A stretch of 23,787 nucleotides of DNA from Larix sibirica (GCA_004151065.3 NWUY0300014759.1:33925-57711); one strand, 5' to 3'. Numbered from the stretch's first letter, positions 9,946-19,109 are shown. A program made the numbers and translations. Notes: generated from the sequence alone by a model not told the origin.

Positions 9946-10486
9946 GACACCATTCAACCGAGATGCACAAATCGGGTCTCAGCACGGATCCCAACAACTA
10001 CAGAACGATTATCGTAGGCCACACATTCTTGAAGCTCTATGCAATGGTCCTTCATATGGAACTTTCTAGAGAGCTTGAAGATAGATGCCTTAGAGGAAAA
10101 GGGCAAGCATGATTCAAGCCTGCTCATCAAACCATGGATCACATTTTCACCCTTCGAGCTATTATTGAGTAGGCACAACACCACTCTTCGAAAGTCTGTT
10201 ACTACATGTAGACTTTCGAAAAGGTTTTGATTTCGTTCCTCGAGAGCTCCTATTTCAAAGGATAAGAGACATTGGCATATCCAAGGCCCTACTGGTAGCC
10301 ATTATACACATATACAAGTCGGTCCTTGGTTGTCTTCGCACAGCTCATGGGGTATTAGCATAGTTACCGGATTCGGCTCGAGGCCTAACCGCACCCGAAT
10401 CGGATTCTTCCAAATCAGATTCTCGGATTCTTCCACCTCATTTTGACAAATCTAAAGCTGTTTATGTAGGATAAATGTAGGATAAT
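9946..10486 (+). mobile_element. LINE B 5' part, copy 1 (cut at N)
   Basis: This is the same sequence as 14090-14630. It carries LINE RT blocks NNYRTIIVGHT (about 9990), KLYAMVLHMELS (about 10030), DHIFTLRAIIE (about 10135) and VDFRKGFDFVPRELLFQRIRDIGI (about 10210). It then runs into the first 128 bp of the MITE at 10359 and stops at the N at 10487. The rest of this LINE is not found after the N, which instead joins a minus-strand LINE. This is one of the signs that the duplicated block is an assembly artefact. Confidence 0.75.
10359..10486 (+). mobile_element. hAT-like MITE, left half, copy 1
   Basis: This is identical to 14503-14630 and is preceded by the same GGTATTAG (10351-10358). The right half and the second target duplication are absent because the contig breaks at 10487. 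Confidence 0.7.
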
Positions 10487-10487
10487 N
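10487..10487. other. Single N at chimeric contig join
   Basis: The left side is the middle of a plus-strand MITE and the right side is the middle of a minus-strand LINE, with no shared sequence at the joint. The same MITE base is followed by another N at 14631, exactly 4,144 bp later. Confidence 0.85.
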
Positions 10488-11444
10488 CAAAGCTCCAAAG
10501 ACTATGTAACAGTGAGACAAGGAAAAACATCGTCTCAAGCTGAGAGGGGCAAGACTGAAACCGACAAGTATAATGGGCTGAGGAACTGTCTGCTTACATA
10601 TAATGATGGGATGAAGGAGGAGGATCTGCACTCTCTTTGTTGAGGCCATATCAGCATCTAGTAGACAAGGCCCACAAATATCTGAACCATGGATGACTAT
10701 GGCTCGAATGAGTGTCCATGAGAGACATCTTCCATGAGATGTCCTGAAAATGGTGTCTAAAGCACTGTCTCTCAAAAAGGGCTAAGGAGCTATATCCTTT
10801 GTTGACTCGGGGTTGAAGGGCATGTCTTAAACTGAAATGAGGTCCTGTGAACTGAACCCCCAAATAGGTATAGGTGCTAGTGATCTCAATTTCCTCACCT
10901 CTAAAAAAGAAATGAAGATCAATTAGAAGCCTCTTCAACCCGTTGAAGATCATGACCTTTGTTTTACCTAAGTTGGTTGTCAACTGACAAAGATAGTAAA
11001 AGGGGGCCAAGGCATCTAATTGCCTCTGCAGTCCCTCTAGGAATGAGGCCAAGAGGACCACATCATCAACAAAGAGTAGGATAGAGATCAAGGCCTGGTG
11101 GAGAAGGTACCCATCATCTTCTTGAATATGCTCCTGTAAGAAGGACTCTGGCTCATTGATATAGATCCCAAATAGGGTGGGGGGTAGCAAACATTCCTTC
11201 TTAACCCCGATGGTACTCCTGATAAAATCTAAGATCCTGTGGGCCATGCAAAGATGACCAAGAACTAACTCATAAGTCTCGTAATCGCAGTCAAAAGGGT
11301 CTCAAAAATGCTAAGGTCTCTGAGTCTATAGAATAATGCCGCTCTAGGGACAGAGTCGAATGCCTTCAAAAAGTCTACAAAGCAACAGTAAACTTTTGAC
11401 GTTGCACTGATGCACTATTTCTTAGGCCTAAAGGTGTGGCAAGG
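10488..11444 (-). mobile_element. LINE A' fragment (second-copy counterpart of LINE A)
   Basis: This is colinear with 6344-7300. From 10488 to 10847 it differs from LINE A at many positions, as two LINE family members would. After 10847 it is identical to LINE A. The RT core is the same (TLFGIYINE, FVDDVVLLA, TKVMIF, TYTYLGVQF). The reading frame here is open a little further than in A (10651-11247, 198 codons), because the divergent part lacks one of A's breaks. It is 3'-truncated by the N at 10487. The abrupt switch from divergent to identical suggests a chimeric contig or recent gene conversion. Confidence 0.75.
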
Positions 11445-11468
11445 TACAGGTGAGGTTTATTTTGGAAA

Positions 11469-13489
11469 GATAAAATAAGATAAGATAATTGTATTAGTGT
11501 CCACTGAATGACTACAAAAGTAGATCAATGGGACTAGAGGATACATCTAGTAAGAGTAAAATGTGGGAGTGCGAAAGCAACTCCTGGAGAATGCTGAAAG
11601 CAAAATAAAGAAAGATACATGAAGTAAAAGTACCATATACATGAAGTAAAAGTACCACCTAGATAAGTATAATATCATAGGTGTGGTAGTACAAAGTGGG
11701 TGTCCCGGATTAAACTGAACAACTTGATACCAGTCGATAAGGGGAGAGAGAGAGAGAGAGAGAGAGATTTGGAGACAGAGATGAGGCCAGTGATGTCAAG
11801 GTCTCCTGGGTCTGATGATTGAGGTGATTGGGGCATTGGCTCGTTGTCGGAGTCCTCAGGTACCATAGTGGGATTCGTTTGTACAACCCTTGGGGAACGT
11901 AGAAGTGAGGAAGCAGTTTCCCACCATCTGAGGTCAAAGAGTAGAAGCTCTGAATAGATCTTTGGTTGCTCAGTTGGGACTGGGAGGCAATCTGATAGGC
12001 AAGGGGTGCCCCGATCTAAATCCGTCTAGAGTTGATCTCTCTACCACTATGAGGATGTGTGATCGGATGTATGGTCCACCACCTCCAAACCAACAATGAT
12101 ATTTGTCCATCTCCCGGGGGGAGACTGAGGGGAGACCTAAGGTCTCACCACTCTACTATCTAAAGTACTTTAGAACTCTACCTAACGCTTCTTGTTTCGA
12201 TCTGATAGATCAACATGAAAGAATGAGGTGATCCTCCCAATTGTCCCAAGGTGGGGCGAGATGCGTAAGAGCTAAGATCAGTAACTGAATATCTCCCTGA
12301 TGAAGGGGGATAGGCATCTCAGATCCTGACACCGAAAGAAAGTAGAGAGGGAGCTCCCCAAGTCCCTATATAAGCACTAGAAACGTCCTCTGATCTCACA
12401 AAATAATGGGCACCTAAAAATGAGGTGCATCTCTGTCTCCAGCTCCTATGTGTGGCACACCTGACAGATCCTATCGGATCGAGGGATATGGTGATCTGTC
12501 TCTACCCAAAGTCTATGAGAACCGACTCAGAGCTATCCCAAAGCGATCCTGAGCAAATGCATCCACTGTCGATACATGTATGGGGGGCAAACAATGATAC
12601 CATCCTGCAACTCCAAAAAGTGCTCTAAGTAGAAAGACATCTTCAGGCCCAAGCTCAACCGAGGTGAGGTCTAGGTGACCTGAATGTACAATTTGTATAT
12701 GTCCTCTCTAATGTCTTGGTTTAGTATCTATTTAGTCGACATGAGATAGTCTGGCATATCTAAGGAGTACCTGAAGGGGGGAAGTCGCTCTGGGAGACGG
12801 TCACCTACTAGAAGTTGAGATGCCTCTCCAAACCAACCTCGTGCACGGCTTGTGGAGCAATCCAAGACAAGGGCCTTTGAGGAGCAAAGTGCAAGCTAAG
12901 GGTACCACTCTCTCCTAATGGCAGAAACTCTGAAAGATCTGACTCTATGTAAGAAAGAGACCAAGCGAAAGATAGCCTCGAGGTGAAATGGTTGGACACT
13001 GAACTCTACCTGAATAATGGGTCGTGGATCTGTACGCTTGCTTCAGATGATGCGCCTAAGAAGCAAGTTCTGAACTCTCTCCATCTAAGCCCAATCTGTT
13101 TATAACAAGCTCGATCCTCAAATCTCAGAGCCATAGAGTACTGTGGGTTTAATAATCGCCTCCATGACGTAGAGTTTGTACGAGATGTCCTGAAACTAAC
13201 CCTGAAAGCATTGTCTCTCGATGAGGGCTAGGGAACCATACCCTTTATTGAGCCCAAGCTAGAGGGCCTGCCTCATACCAAAGCGAGGTCCCATGAACTG
13301 GACCCCCAGATAGGTGTAAGTTGTGGTGATCTCAATCTCTTCCCCCCGAAAGTAGAAATGTAAGTTTGTAAGGAAGCTCTTCGATGCATTGAAGATCATA
13401 ACCTTGGTTTTACCCAGGTTGATCGTCTACTATCGAAGGTCACAAAAACTAGCTAGGGCATCAATTTATCTCTATAGGCCGTCAGGAGT
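11469..13489 (-). mobile_element. LINE C, second copy
   Basis: This is identical to 7325-9345 except for two bases beside the GA run. It carries the same decayed RT end, the zf-RVT motif broken by a stop, and the 3' hairpin plus GATAA tail (about 11469-11527). It is not independent evidence for another insertion if the block is an assembly duplicate. Confidence 0.8.
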
Positions 13490-14089
13490 ATGGGCCTACA
13501 TAACTAAGATCCTAAGAAGATTTTCGATGATGGATTGTTAACTCTTGGCCACTCCTACGATACCAAATCTAAAGTTGCATGTTGACTTGGATTCAAATTT
13601 GGTAGATCCTTGGGTGTATAGACAATTGTTTAGATCTTTGATGTATCTGGTTAATACCAAACGAAAGATATGTTTTGCAGTGAATACTTTGAGACAATAT
13701 AAGGTTGAGCAAAGACAAATTCAATTGAATTCTTGCAAAACATGTGCTTTAAAACTTGAAGGGCACAATACATTAGGTCCATCGTCCAAGCTATGCAAGG
13801 GATGGTGAGTTGATGTTGTATGGGTTTGTTGATTCTAATTGAGCAAGGGATGATGGTGACAAGAAGAGTACTTTCGATTGTTGCTTCAATTTGGGTTCAT
13901 GAGTGATATCTTGGTTTAGCAGGAAGCAGTCATGAATGGCACTAAGTTCATCAGAGGTCAAGTACATGACAGCCAACACTGCTAATTGTGAAGCCATTTG
14001 GCTTCGCAAGTTGAAAGTAGAGCTAACATGTGAGATGTTGGAGCCTACTATGGTCTATAGTGACAATCAAAGTTGTATCAAACTCACAT
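13490..14089 (+). pseudogene. Copia RT C-terminus and RNase H pseudogene, copy 2
   Basis: This is identical to 9346-9945. This copy has the correct downstream partner: after LINE B (14090-16766), the copia reading frame resumes with KNPLFHN, which directly continues the SCIKLT that ends here at about 14085. This continuity makes this copy part of the genuine order of the element. Confidence 0.85.
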
Positions 14090-14494
14090 GACACCATTCA
14101 ACCGAGATGCACAAATCGGGTCTCAGCACGGATCCCAACAACTACAGAACGATTATCGTAGGCCACACATTCTTGAAGCTCTATGCAATGGTCCTTCATA
14201 TGGAACTTTCTAGAGAGCTTGAAGATAGATGCCTTAGAGGAAAAGGGCAAGCATGATTCAAGCCTGCTCATCAAACCATGGATCACATTTTCACCCTTCG
14301 AGCTATTATTGAGTAGGCACAACACCACTCTTCGAAAGTCTGTTACTACATGTAGACTTTCGAAAAGGTTTTGATTTCGTTCCTCGAGAGCTCCTATTTC
14401 AAAGGATAAGAGACATTGGCATATCCAAGGCCCTACTGGTAGCCATTATACACATATACAAGTCGGTCCTTGGTTGTCTTCGCACAGCTCATGG

Positions 14495-14502
14495 GGTATT
14501 AG
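14495..14502 (+). repeat. Target-site duplication of MITE, left
   Basis: GGTATTAG here and at 14741-14748 flank the MITE exactly. Removing the MITE and one copy restores continuous LINE RT sequence. Eight bases is the length typical of hAT-superfamily insertions. Confidence 0.85.
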
Positions 14503-14740
14503 CATAGTTACCGGATTCGGCTCGAGGCCTAACCGCACCCGAATCGGATTCTTCCAAATCAGATTCTCGGATTCTTCCACCTCATTTTGACAAATCTAAA
14601 GCTGTTTATGTAGGATAAATGTAGGATAATNAATTAGGGTTAGGGTTCCGAATCCTCGATTCCTAATTTTGGGGTGAGTGTCGCACCCGTATCAGATTCT
14701 TCATCCGATTCCGATCGCACCCACGATTCGTGTAACCTTG
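14503..14740 (+). mobile_element. hAT-like MITE inserted in LINE B
   Basis: This 238-bp non-coding element is bounded by 8-bp GGTATTAG duplications. The ends are imperfect terminal inverted repeats: CATAGTTACCGGATTCG on the left and CAAGGTTACACGAATCG read inward from the right, sharing CA--GTTAC--GA-TCG. The interior has many GGATTC/GAATCC words and a 21-bp direct repeat with two mismatches (14534-14554 and 14682-14702, CGCACCCG-ATC-GATTCTTC). An 8-bp duplication, CA-start termini and subterminal repeats fit a non-autonomous hAT element that is moved by a transposase encoded elsewhere. It has no ORF. A single N at 14631 lies in its middle, so the true length may differ. Confidence 0.8.
14631..14631. 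other. Single N in the MITE, contig join
   Basis: The sequence is coherent across this N: LINE, left MITE end, N, right MITE end, target duplication, then LINE. A repeated MITE is a natural place for contigs to break. The first copy of the block breaks at the identical base (10487). Confidence 0.8.
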
Positions 14741-15698
14741 GGTATTAGATTTTAACTGGAGTACAATTGGGGTTAAACAGGGTAGCCCCTTGTCCCTCAC
14801 ATTATTTGGGATTTATATTGATGAGTTGGAGGATTTTCTCCAGGAACATATCCAAGACAGTGATGGATGTCTCTTTCACCTAGTCTTGATATTTATTTTA
14901 CTTTCTGCGGATGATGTGGTTCTCCTAGCCTCATCTCCAACAGGATTGCAGAGACAATTGGATGCCCTTGCTCTATTTTGTGATCTTCGACAGTTAACGG
15001 TCAACCTTGGTTTACCAAGGTCATGATCTCTAATGAGAGGAAGAAAACCCTCTCGGACCTGCATTTCTTTTTCAGAGGGGAAGCGATTGAGATAGTCAAC
15101 ACCTACACAGATGGGTGTGCAGTTCTCAGGACTTCGATTCAGTTTGCGACAGGTCCTCCAGTCTCAGGTCAACAAGGCCTACGGATCCTTAGCCCTCCTC
15201 GAGAGATAGTGCTTTTGATACTGTTTTCAAGACATAACGTCCATGATGTCTCTCATGCACTCCCTTATCCGACCAACTGTGCTCTATGGTTCGTAGGTTT
15301 GGGGGCCTTGTTAGTTAGAGTCTAACTAGGCCTCTGTCGAGAGGGTCCAAACCCTTCTCCTCCGACGCATCATCAAGTGCAAGCAGGCAATCCCCCAGCA
15401 CATAATCTTAACAGATTTTGGTGCCCGACCCTTCTGGCTTGAGACAGTATCCAGTTTGGTCTCTTTTTTGCATCGGGTTCGGAGCTTCGCTGACTCGACA
15501 AAGGGGCGAGAGTGGTACCCATTCTTGGCCTATTGCTCCTCAATGACTATTGCCTCTTCTAGTCCTCCAGGCCAGTCTCGGTGTTGGTTCGCAGGGGTCT
15601 TGAATCTTTTGGAGTCTTTAGGCATTCAAATGGACCGGATTCCTCCGTTTAGATATTCCCTAGATGCTCTTGGTCGACTTATCCCCACCAGATAGGAT

Positions 15699-16157
15699 TT
15701 GAACCAGATTATCAAGGATGACATGTACAGGCAGTTTATTCAGACCACTTTGCTTAACACTCAAGACAGGTTACGCCCAAAGATGGCCTTCTATGTTGAG
15801 CACTTCTTGGAGCTAAGAGACGAGCTCATTATTCGACCGCAATACACCCTTTGCCATTGGATGCACACTCTTCACATCCCTCTAGGCCAACTCAGAGTGG
15901 ACCCTCACAGATTGTGGGTAGAGGTTGATCACCAAATTGATCAATCGGATAGGATCTGTCAGCTCTGCCACCTTCAAGAGATTGAGACCGAGGAGCACTT
16001 CATTTTTCGATGTCCCATTTACTACGAGATTAGAGGGAGGTTCCATTTCTTATTAAGGGAGTACAGGACTCTCTCTAGCTTCTTCAGATTCCTGGATCAT
16101 AGACGTTTGTCCCTTTACATACAAGAATCCTTCCAGCTTCGCTCTCAGTCCATCTGA
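15699..16157 (+). pseudogene. LINE B ORF2 C-terminal zf-RVT segment
   Basis: This 152-codon open piece of the LINE polyprotein is the longest undamaged part of LINE B. It contains LRPKMAFYVEHFLELRDELI (residues about 23-42), a LHIPLGQLRV-HRLWVEVDHQID block and the zinc-binding motif CQLC...HFIFRC (CX2C, nine residues, HX4C). This motif is typical of zf-RVT domains that follow RT in plant LINEs and is thought to bind nucleic acid. The upstream frame (15456-15695) holds matching sequence but ends in one stop at 15693-15695, so the polyprotein is broken there. It is not a host gene. Confidence 0.8.
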
Positions 16158-16702
16158 CCACCTTCGAGACCAGCCTCCACTCAGCATATCACCTCCTTTT
16201 ATGCAATGCTCCCTTCTGCCCAGGGCACCAAGAGACAGACATATAAGAGTCGTGCCCTAACCCCAGATCAGTACGACCTTGGAGGACCACCCACACTTCA
16301 AAGAGACCTCAGCAGCAATGCCAGTCCAGATCTCATACCAGCCATCAACCGAGATCGTCCAAACTCCAGCGACAAGCCTCCTCCTCCATTCAGCAGCACG
16401 TTTATCGTCCAGATCCCCTCCTGGCATTCCTCTGTTCAATCCTCTATCTTGAGCTTCTCCGATTCGGCCTCAAATGCCAAGGGAAACAAATCTAGCAGAT
16501 TGTGAGACACGCTGCATTATTAATTGTTACCTTCCAAATTTAGATCTTGTATTTGCCTATATTGTTCATCTTTCTCCCTGAGGGGCATCACCCCCTAGAG
16601 CCTGGAGCTTGTTTCTACATGATTAAGTTCATTTTTACTTTCTACATACTACTTATTATAGGAGTTGCTTGAGCGCTCCCACTTTGTAACCCAAAGTCCC
16701 TT

Positions 16703-16766
16703 TGACCTACTTTAGTGGTCAACTGTCGGACATTAATAAAATTATCTTATCTTATCTTATCTTATC
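16703..16766 (+). other. LINE B 3' terminal hairpin and (TTATC)5 tail
   Basis: TGACC (16703-16707) and GGTCA (16717-16721) can pair around TACTTTAGT. Twenty bases later (ending CGGACATTAATAAAA) come five perfect TTATC units (16742-16766), after which copia coding sequence resumes. There is no poly(A). The same layout in LINEs C and D suggests it is the recognition end used by the reverse transcriptase. Confidence 0.75.
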
Positions 16767-16985
16767 TAAGAATCCACTATTCCACAATTGCTCAAAGAAC
16801 ATTGACTTCAAGTACTATTTTCTCATGGATGGGGTTCTGAAGGGGGTAGTAATTTTGGAGTGTTCCTCTTCATACTTTTGGTTGTAGATATATTAACTAA
16901 GCCCTTGGAAAAGGGAAAGTATGAGATGTTCAAGGAAAGGTTGTGCTTGGTGGAAAATAATTTCCTTGCTAATAGTGAGTGTTAG
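16767..16985 (+). pseudogene. Copia pol C-terminus pseudogene
   Basis: This continues the copia RNase H frame after LINE B: KNPLFHNCSKNIDFKYYF, GVLKGVVILE, then after a stop and small frame change DILTKPLEKGKYEMFKERL, CLVENNFLA and NSEC followed by a stop. These are the standard closing motifs of plant copia polyproteins. The stop codon (16983-16985) lies inside the first bases of the 3' LTR, which begins TGTTAG at 16980. The usual catalytic-end block before DILTKPL is replaced by unrelated residues, so it is decayed. Confidence 0.85.
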
Positions 16986-17460
16986 ATTTTTACATGTTAA
17001 GCTCAGACAATGTTCTTCGATAGTGGTGCACTTAATGTAGGTTCATACAACAGCAGTAGTGGTGCATTTAGCAGATTGATATAGTGGATTAATGGAAATA
17101 GTTTGTCTTGCTTCCTATGCACAACAAAGTATGAAGGATTGGTGCAATTATGTAGGAGTATGGAGGATTGGCACCAATCTTAGAATATTTCTAGTATTAC
17201 CACTACAATTCTATATTTAGTTTCTTATATAGAAATATGTTTTCTATTGTCAATTTGCTTTCCTATTTTAAGATAAATCACATGGGTGAAAACTGAATCC
17301 AAGTATGGCACAAATCCCTAGGAGAATTCGCATGCTTCAATACATGTAGTGAACTCCTAGTGGGCACTCTAATCGAGGGCAATCACTCATGCAAGTCTAA
17401 CACACTTGTCTATACTAGATTAATATTAGGGTTACGATCTCCTAGCTACAATGCTCTATG
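16980..17460 (+). repeat. 3' LTR of copia element, left part
   Basis: This segment begins TGTTAGA and aligns with 3503-3930 of the 5' LTR. It contains about 50 bp (roughly 17335-17388) that the 5' LTR lacks. It is cut off at about 17460 by LINE D. The polypurine tract before it (AATAGTGAG) is weak, probably mutated. Confidence 0.85.
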
Positions 17461-17500
17461 TCTGGTATCATTCTTACACTGCATTTAGAGCTCAGCAAAC

Positions 17501-18247
17501 TTGACGCAGGGGCGAGACCGCTACCCGTGCTTGGCCTACCAGTCATCGAAGACCATTTCCTCTGTTAGCCCTTCAAGCTACACTTATCGTTGGTATGTGG
17601 GAGTTTTAGCTCTGTTGGAGTTTGATTGGTATTACGTTAGACCGGCTTCCTCCATTCAATATTCTCTAGATGCACCTAGTCACCTCTTGCCTACCAATCA
17701 AGAATTGAACAAAATCACCCGAGAGGATATCTATAAGCAATATGTGCAGGTCACACGGATCAACCCTCAAGGCGGGTTACATCCAAAGATGGCCTTTTAT
17801 GCTGAGTATTTCATGGATATTAGGGACGGACTCATTATTCGGCCCCACTACACATTTCGCCATTGGGAACATGCTCTTCGTATTCCTTTAGGCCCATTCA
17901 AAGTGGGTTCCCATCGTCTTAAGGTTGAGACAGATCACCAAATTGACCAATTTGACAGGATCTACCAGGTTTTCCACCTTCGAGAGGTTAAGACAGAGGA
18001 ACACTTCATCTTTCACTGTCTTGTATACTACGAGATCCACAGATGGTTCCATTGTCCTTTTAGAGCACTTCTTCTTAGGGAGCTTCAAACCCTGACCACT
18101 TTCTTTCAGTACCTCGACCAGAGATGCCTAGCCTTGTATTTGCAGGAGGCCCTCCGACTCCGCTCTCTTGTCCTCCAGTCACGTTCATCTACTAGAACAG
18201 TCTCTAGCCAGGAAATTACTTCTTTTTTTCGGTGCTCCCATCTTTGA
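17501..18247 (+). pseudogene. LINE D ORF2 C-terminal remnant (zf-RVT, zinc site lost)
   Basis: This 248-codon frame is open within LINE D. It corresponds to the C-terminal third of the LINE polyprotein, downstream of the RT catalytic residues, so it cannot encode a polymerase. Its homology with LINE B covers almost its full length (YPCLAY/YPFLAY; SIQYSLDA/PFRYSLDA; DHQIDQ; YLQEALRLRS/YIQESFQLRS). Loss of the CX2C pair with retention of HX4C points to drift without selection. The nominal start codon is arbitrary because the insertion is 5'-truncated. Confidence 0.8.
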
Positions 18248-18731
18248 GGGGTACCAAGAGGCAAACAGATGACGACACTTCTTCCAACTCTAGACCCATT
18301 TGGATGCGAAGGACCTCCTCGTCTTCTGTCTGACCCCAACGACAAAGCCAGTCTCGACCTCATACTTGCAAGCAGCCAGTTTCTTCTAGGCCACATAGGT
18401 AGGCACGCCACTCTAGACAAAGACACATCAACTCATCTACCTCCTCTTCTAGCTCTTCCTCCAGACAAGGTTCTATTTTTCACTTCCTACAATCAGCCTC
18501 GGATGTTAGGAGAGATGGTCCCAACGTAATATGACAGACATATGCCATTTGTTTCACAGGCCCTAGATCTATTATCTCTGTACATATCTTTCCTAGATTG
18601 GCTCTCCATCTTTAGAGTTCGACATCTAGCTTTTAGTCATACTTTCTTTCTGCATTTCATTTTTATAGGAGTCGCCTAAGTGCTCTCACTTTGTATTGAT
18701 ATCTTGGTACCAATTTACCAAACAATCCCAT

Positions 18732-18790
18732 TGACCTACTTTTGTGGTCATTCGTTGGACATTAATAAAATTATCTTATCTTATCTTATC
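18732..18790 (+). other. LINE D 3' terminal hairpin and (TTATC)4 tail
   Basis: The stem TGACC/GGTCA (18732-18736 and 18746-18750) is followed by the 20-base spacer ending TTGGACATTAATAAAA and then by TTATC four times (18771-18790). Spacer length and sequence match LINE B closely, and LINE C in length. Confidence 0.75.
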
Positions 18791-19109
18791 TATAAAGATT
18801 GGGGCAAACTTTGTAAACCCTAGCGACCTCTTACTCTATAAAGGAGATGCAAGGTGCACCACTGTGTTGGTTAGTAAGTTTTGGTTTTGAGCTATTGCGG
18901 TGTATTTTCTTCTTTTCATATACAATAGAAGATAGATGTGATTGGGAGTTAAAATCTGGTATTTGTTGTTCGATTTTTCAGCAGTATGTGTTTATAGGTT
19001 CTAGTATTTAAAGATTGTTGCTTCAATTGGTTTCAAGCCTTAAAATTTACCTAGGATTTTAGGGTTATTCTTTGAGTGCAAGATCCATTTACCATGGTAT
19101 GAATTAACA
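18791..19109 (+). repeat. 3' LTR of copia element, right part
   Basis: This aligns with about 3930-4242 of the 5' LTR and ends GAATTAACA. It includes the conserved TATAAAGG at 18837-18844. LINE D therefore sits about 46 bp upstream of the LTR's probable TATA box. AAACT follows at 19110-19114, similar to AAAAT before the 5' LTR. Confidence 0.85.

Larger units (their letters stand above)
10488..14630. repeat. Second copy of 4,144-bp repeated block
   Basis: The period against 6344-10486 is 4,144 bp without indels over the long identical part. From 10848 to 14630 I saw only two substitutions (11736 and 11739, beside the GA run). The first ~360 bp are a diverged LINE homologue. Both copies end at the same MITE base next to an N. 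Probable scaffold redundancy rather than a biological tandem duplication. Confidence 0.85.
14090..16766 (+). mobile_element. LINE B, 5'-truncated LINE inserted in copia RNase H
   Basis: This plus-strand LINE runs from RT to its 3' tail and is interrupted by a MITE (14503-14740). RT blocks before the MITE are NYRTIIVGHT, KLYAMVL, DHIFTLRAIIE and VDFRKGFDFVPR. After the MITE come TIGVKQGSPLSLTLFGIYIDEL (about 14765-14830), the catalytic SADDVVLLA (about 14905), LDALALFCDLRQLTVNLG, and after a frameshift KVMISNERKK and LHFFFRGEAIEI. The C-terminal zf-RVT part is open at 15699-16157. A ~500-bp 3' UTR ends in a hairpin and five TTATC units. No endonuclease domain is present, so it is 5'-truncated. 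The copia frame is split between SCIKLT and KNPLFHN with no clear target-site duplication. Confidence 0.88.
17461..18790 (+). mobile_element. LINE D inserted in the 3' LTR
   Basis: This 5'-truncated plus-strand LINE keeps only the region after the RT core, the 3' UTR and the tail. Its 248-codon frame (17501-18247) aligns throughout with LINE B 15490-16157 and has few disruptions. LHPKMAFYAEYFMDIRDGL, LRIPLGPFKVGSHRL and TEEHFIFHC are clear. The first zinc pair, CQLC in LINEs A and B, has become YQVF, so the zinc site is lost although the frame is open. The 3' UTR ends with TGACCTACTTTTGTGGTCA (18732-18750), a 20-bp spacer and four TTATC units (18771-18790). The LTR resumes at TATAAAGATT, giving at most a 3-4-bp target duplication (CTAT). 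Confidence 0.88.

Noticed and set aside
6344-14630. Recent tandem duplication by unequal crossing-over between LINEs
   Set aside because: The junction at 10487 falls between a MITE and an unrelated LINE position with an N, not within matching LINE sequence, so homologous exchange does not explain it.
14632-14655. Telomere-like TTAGGGTTAGGGTT
   Set aside because: Only about two units, inside the MITE right half, and not the plant TTTAGGG array. A chance resemblance.
14640-14660. tRNA T-arm-like GGTTCCGAATCC
   Set aside because: It has an extra base compared with GGTTCGAATCC and no acceptor stem, anticodon arm or box A around it. It is part of the MITE subterminal repeats.
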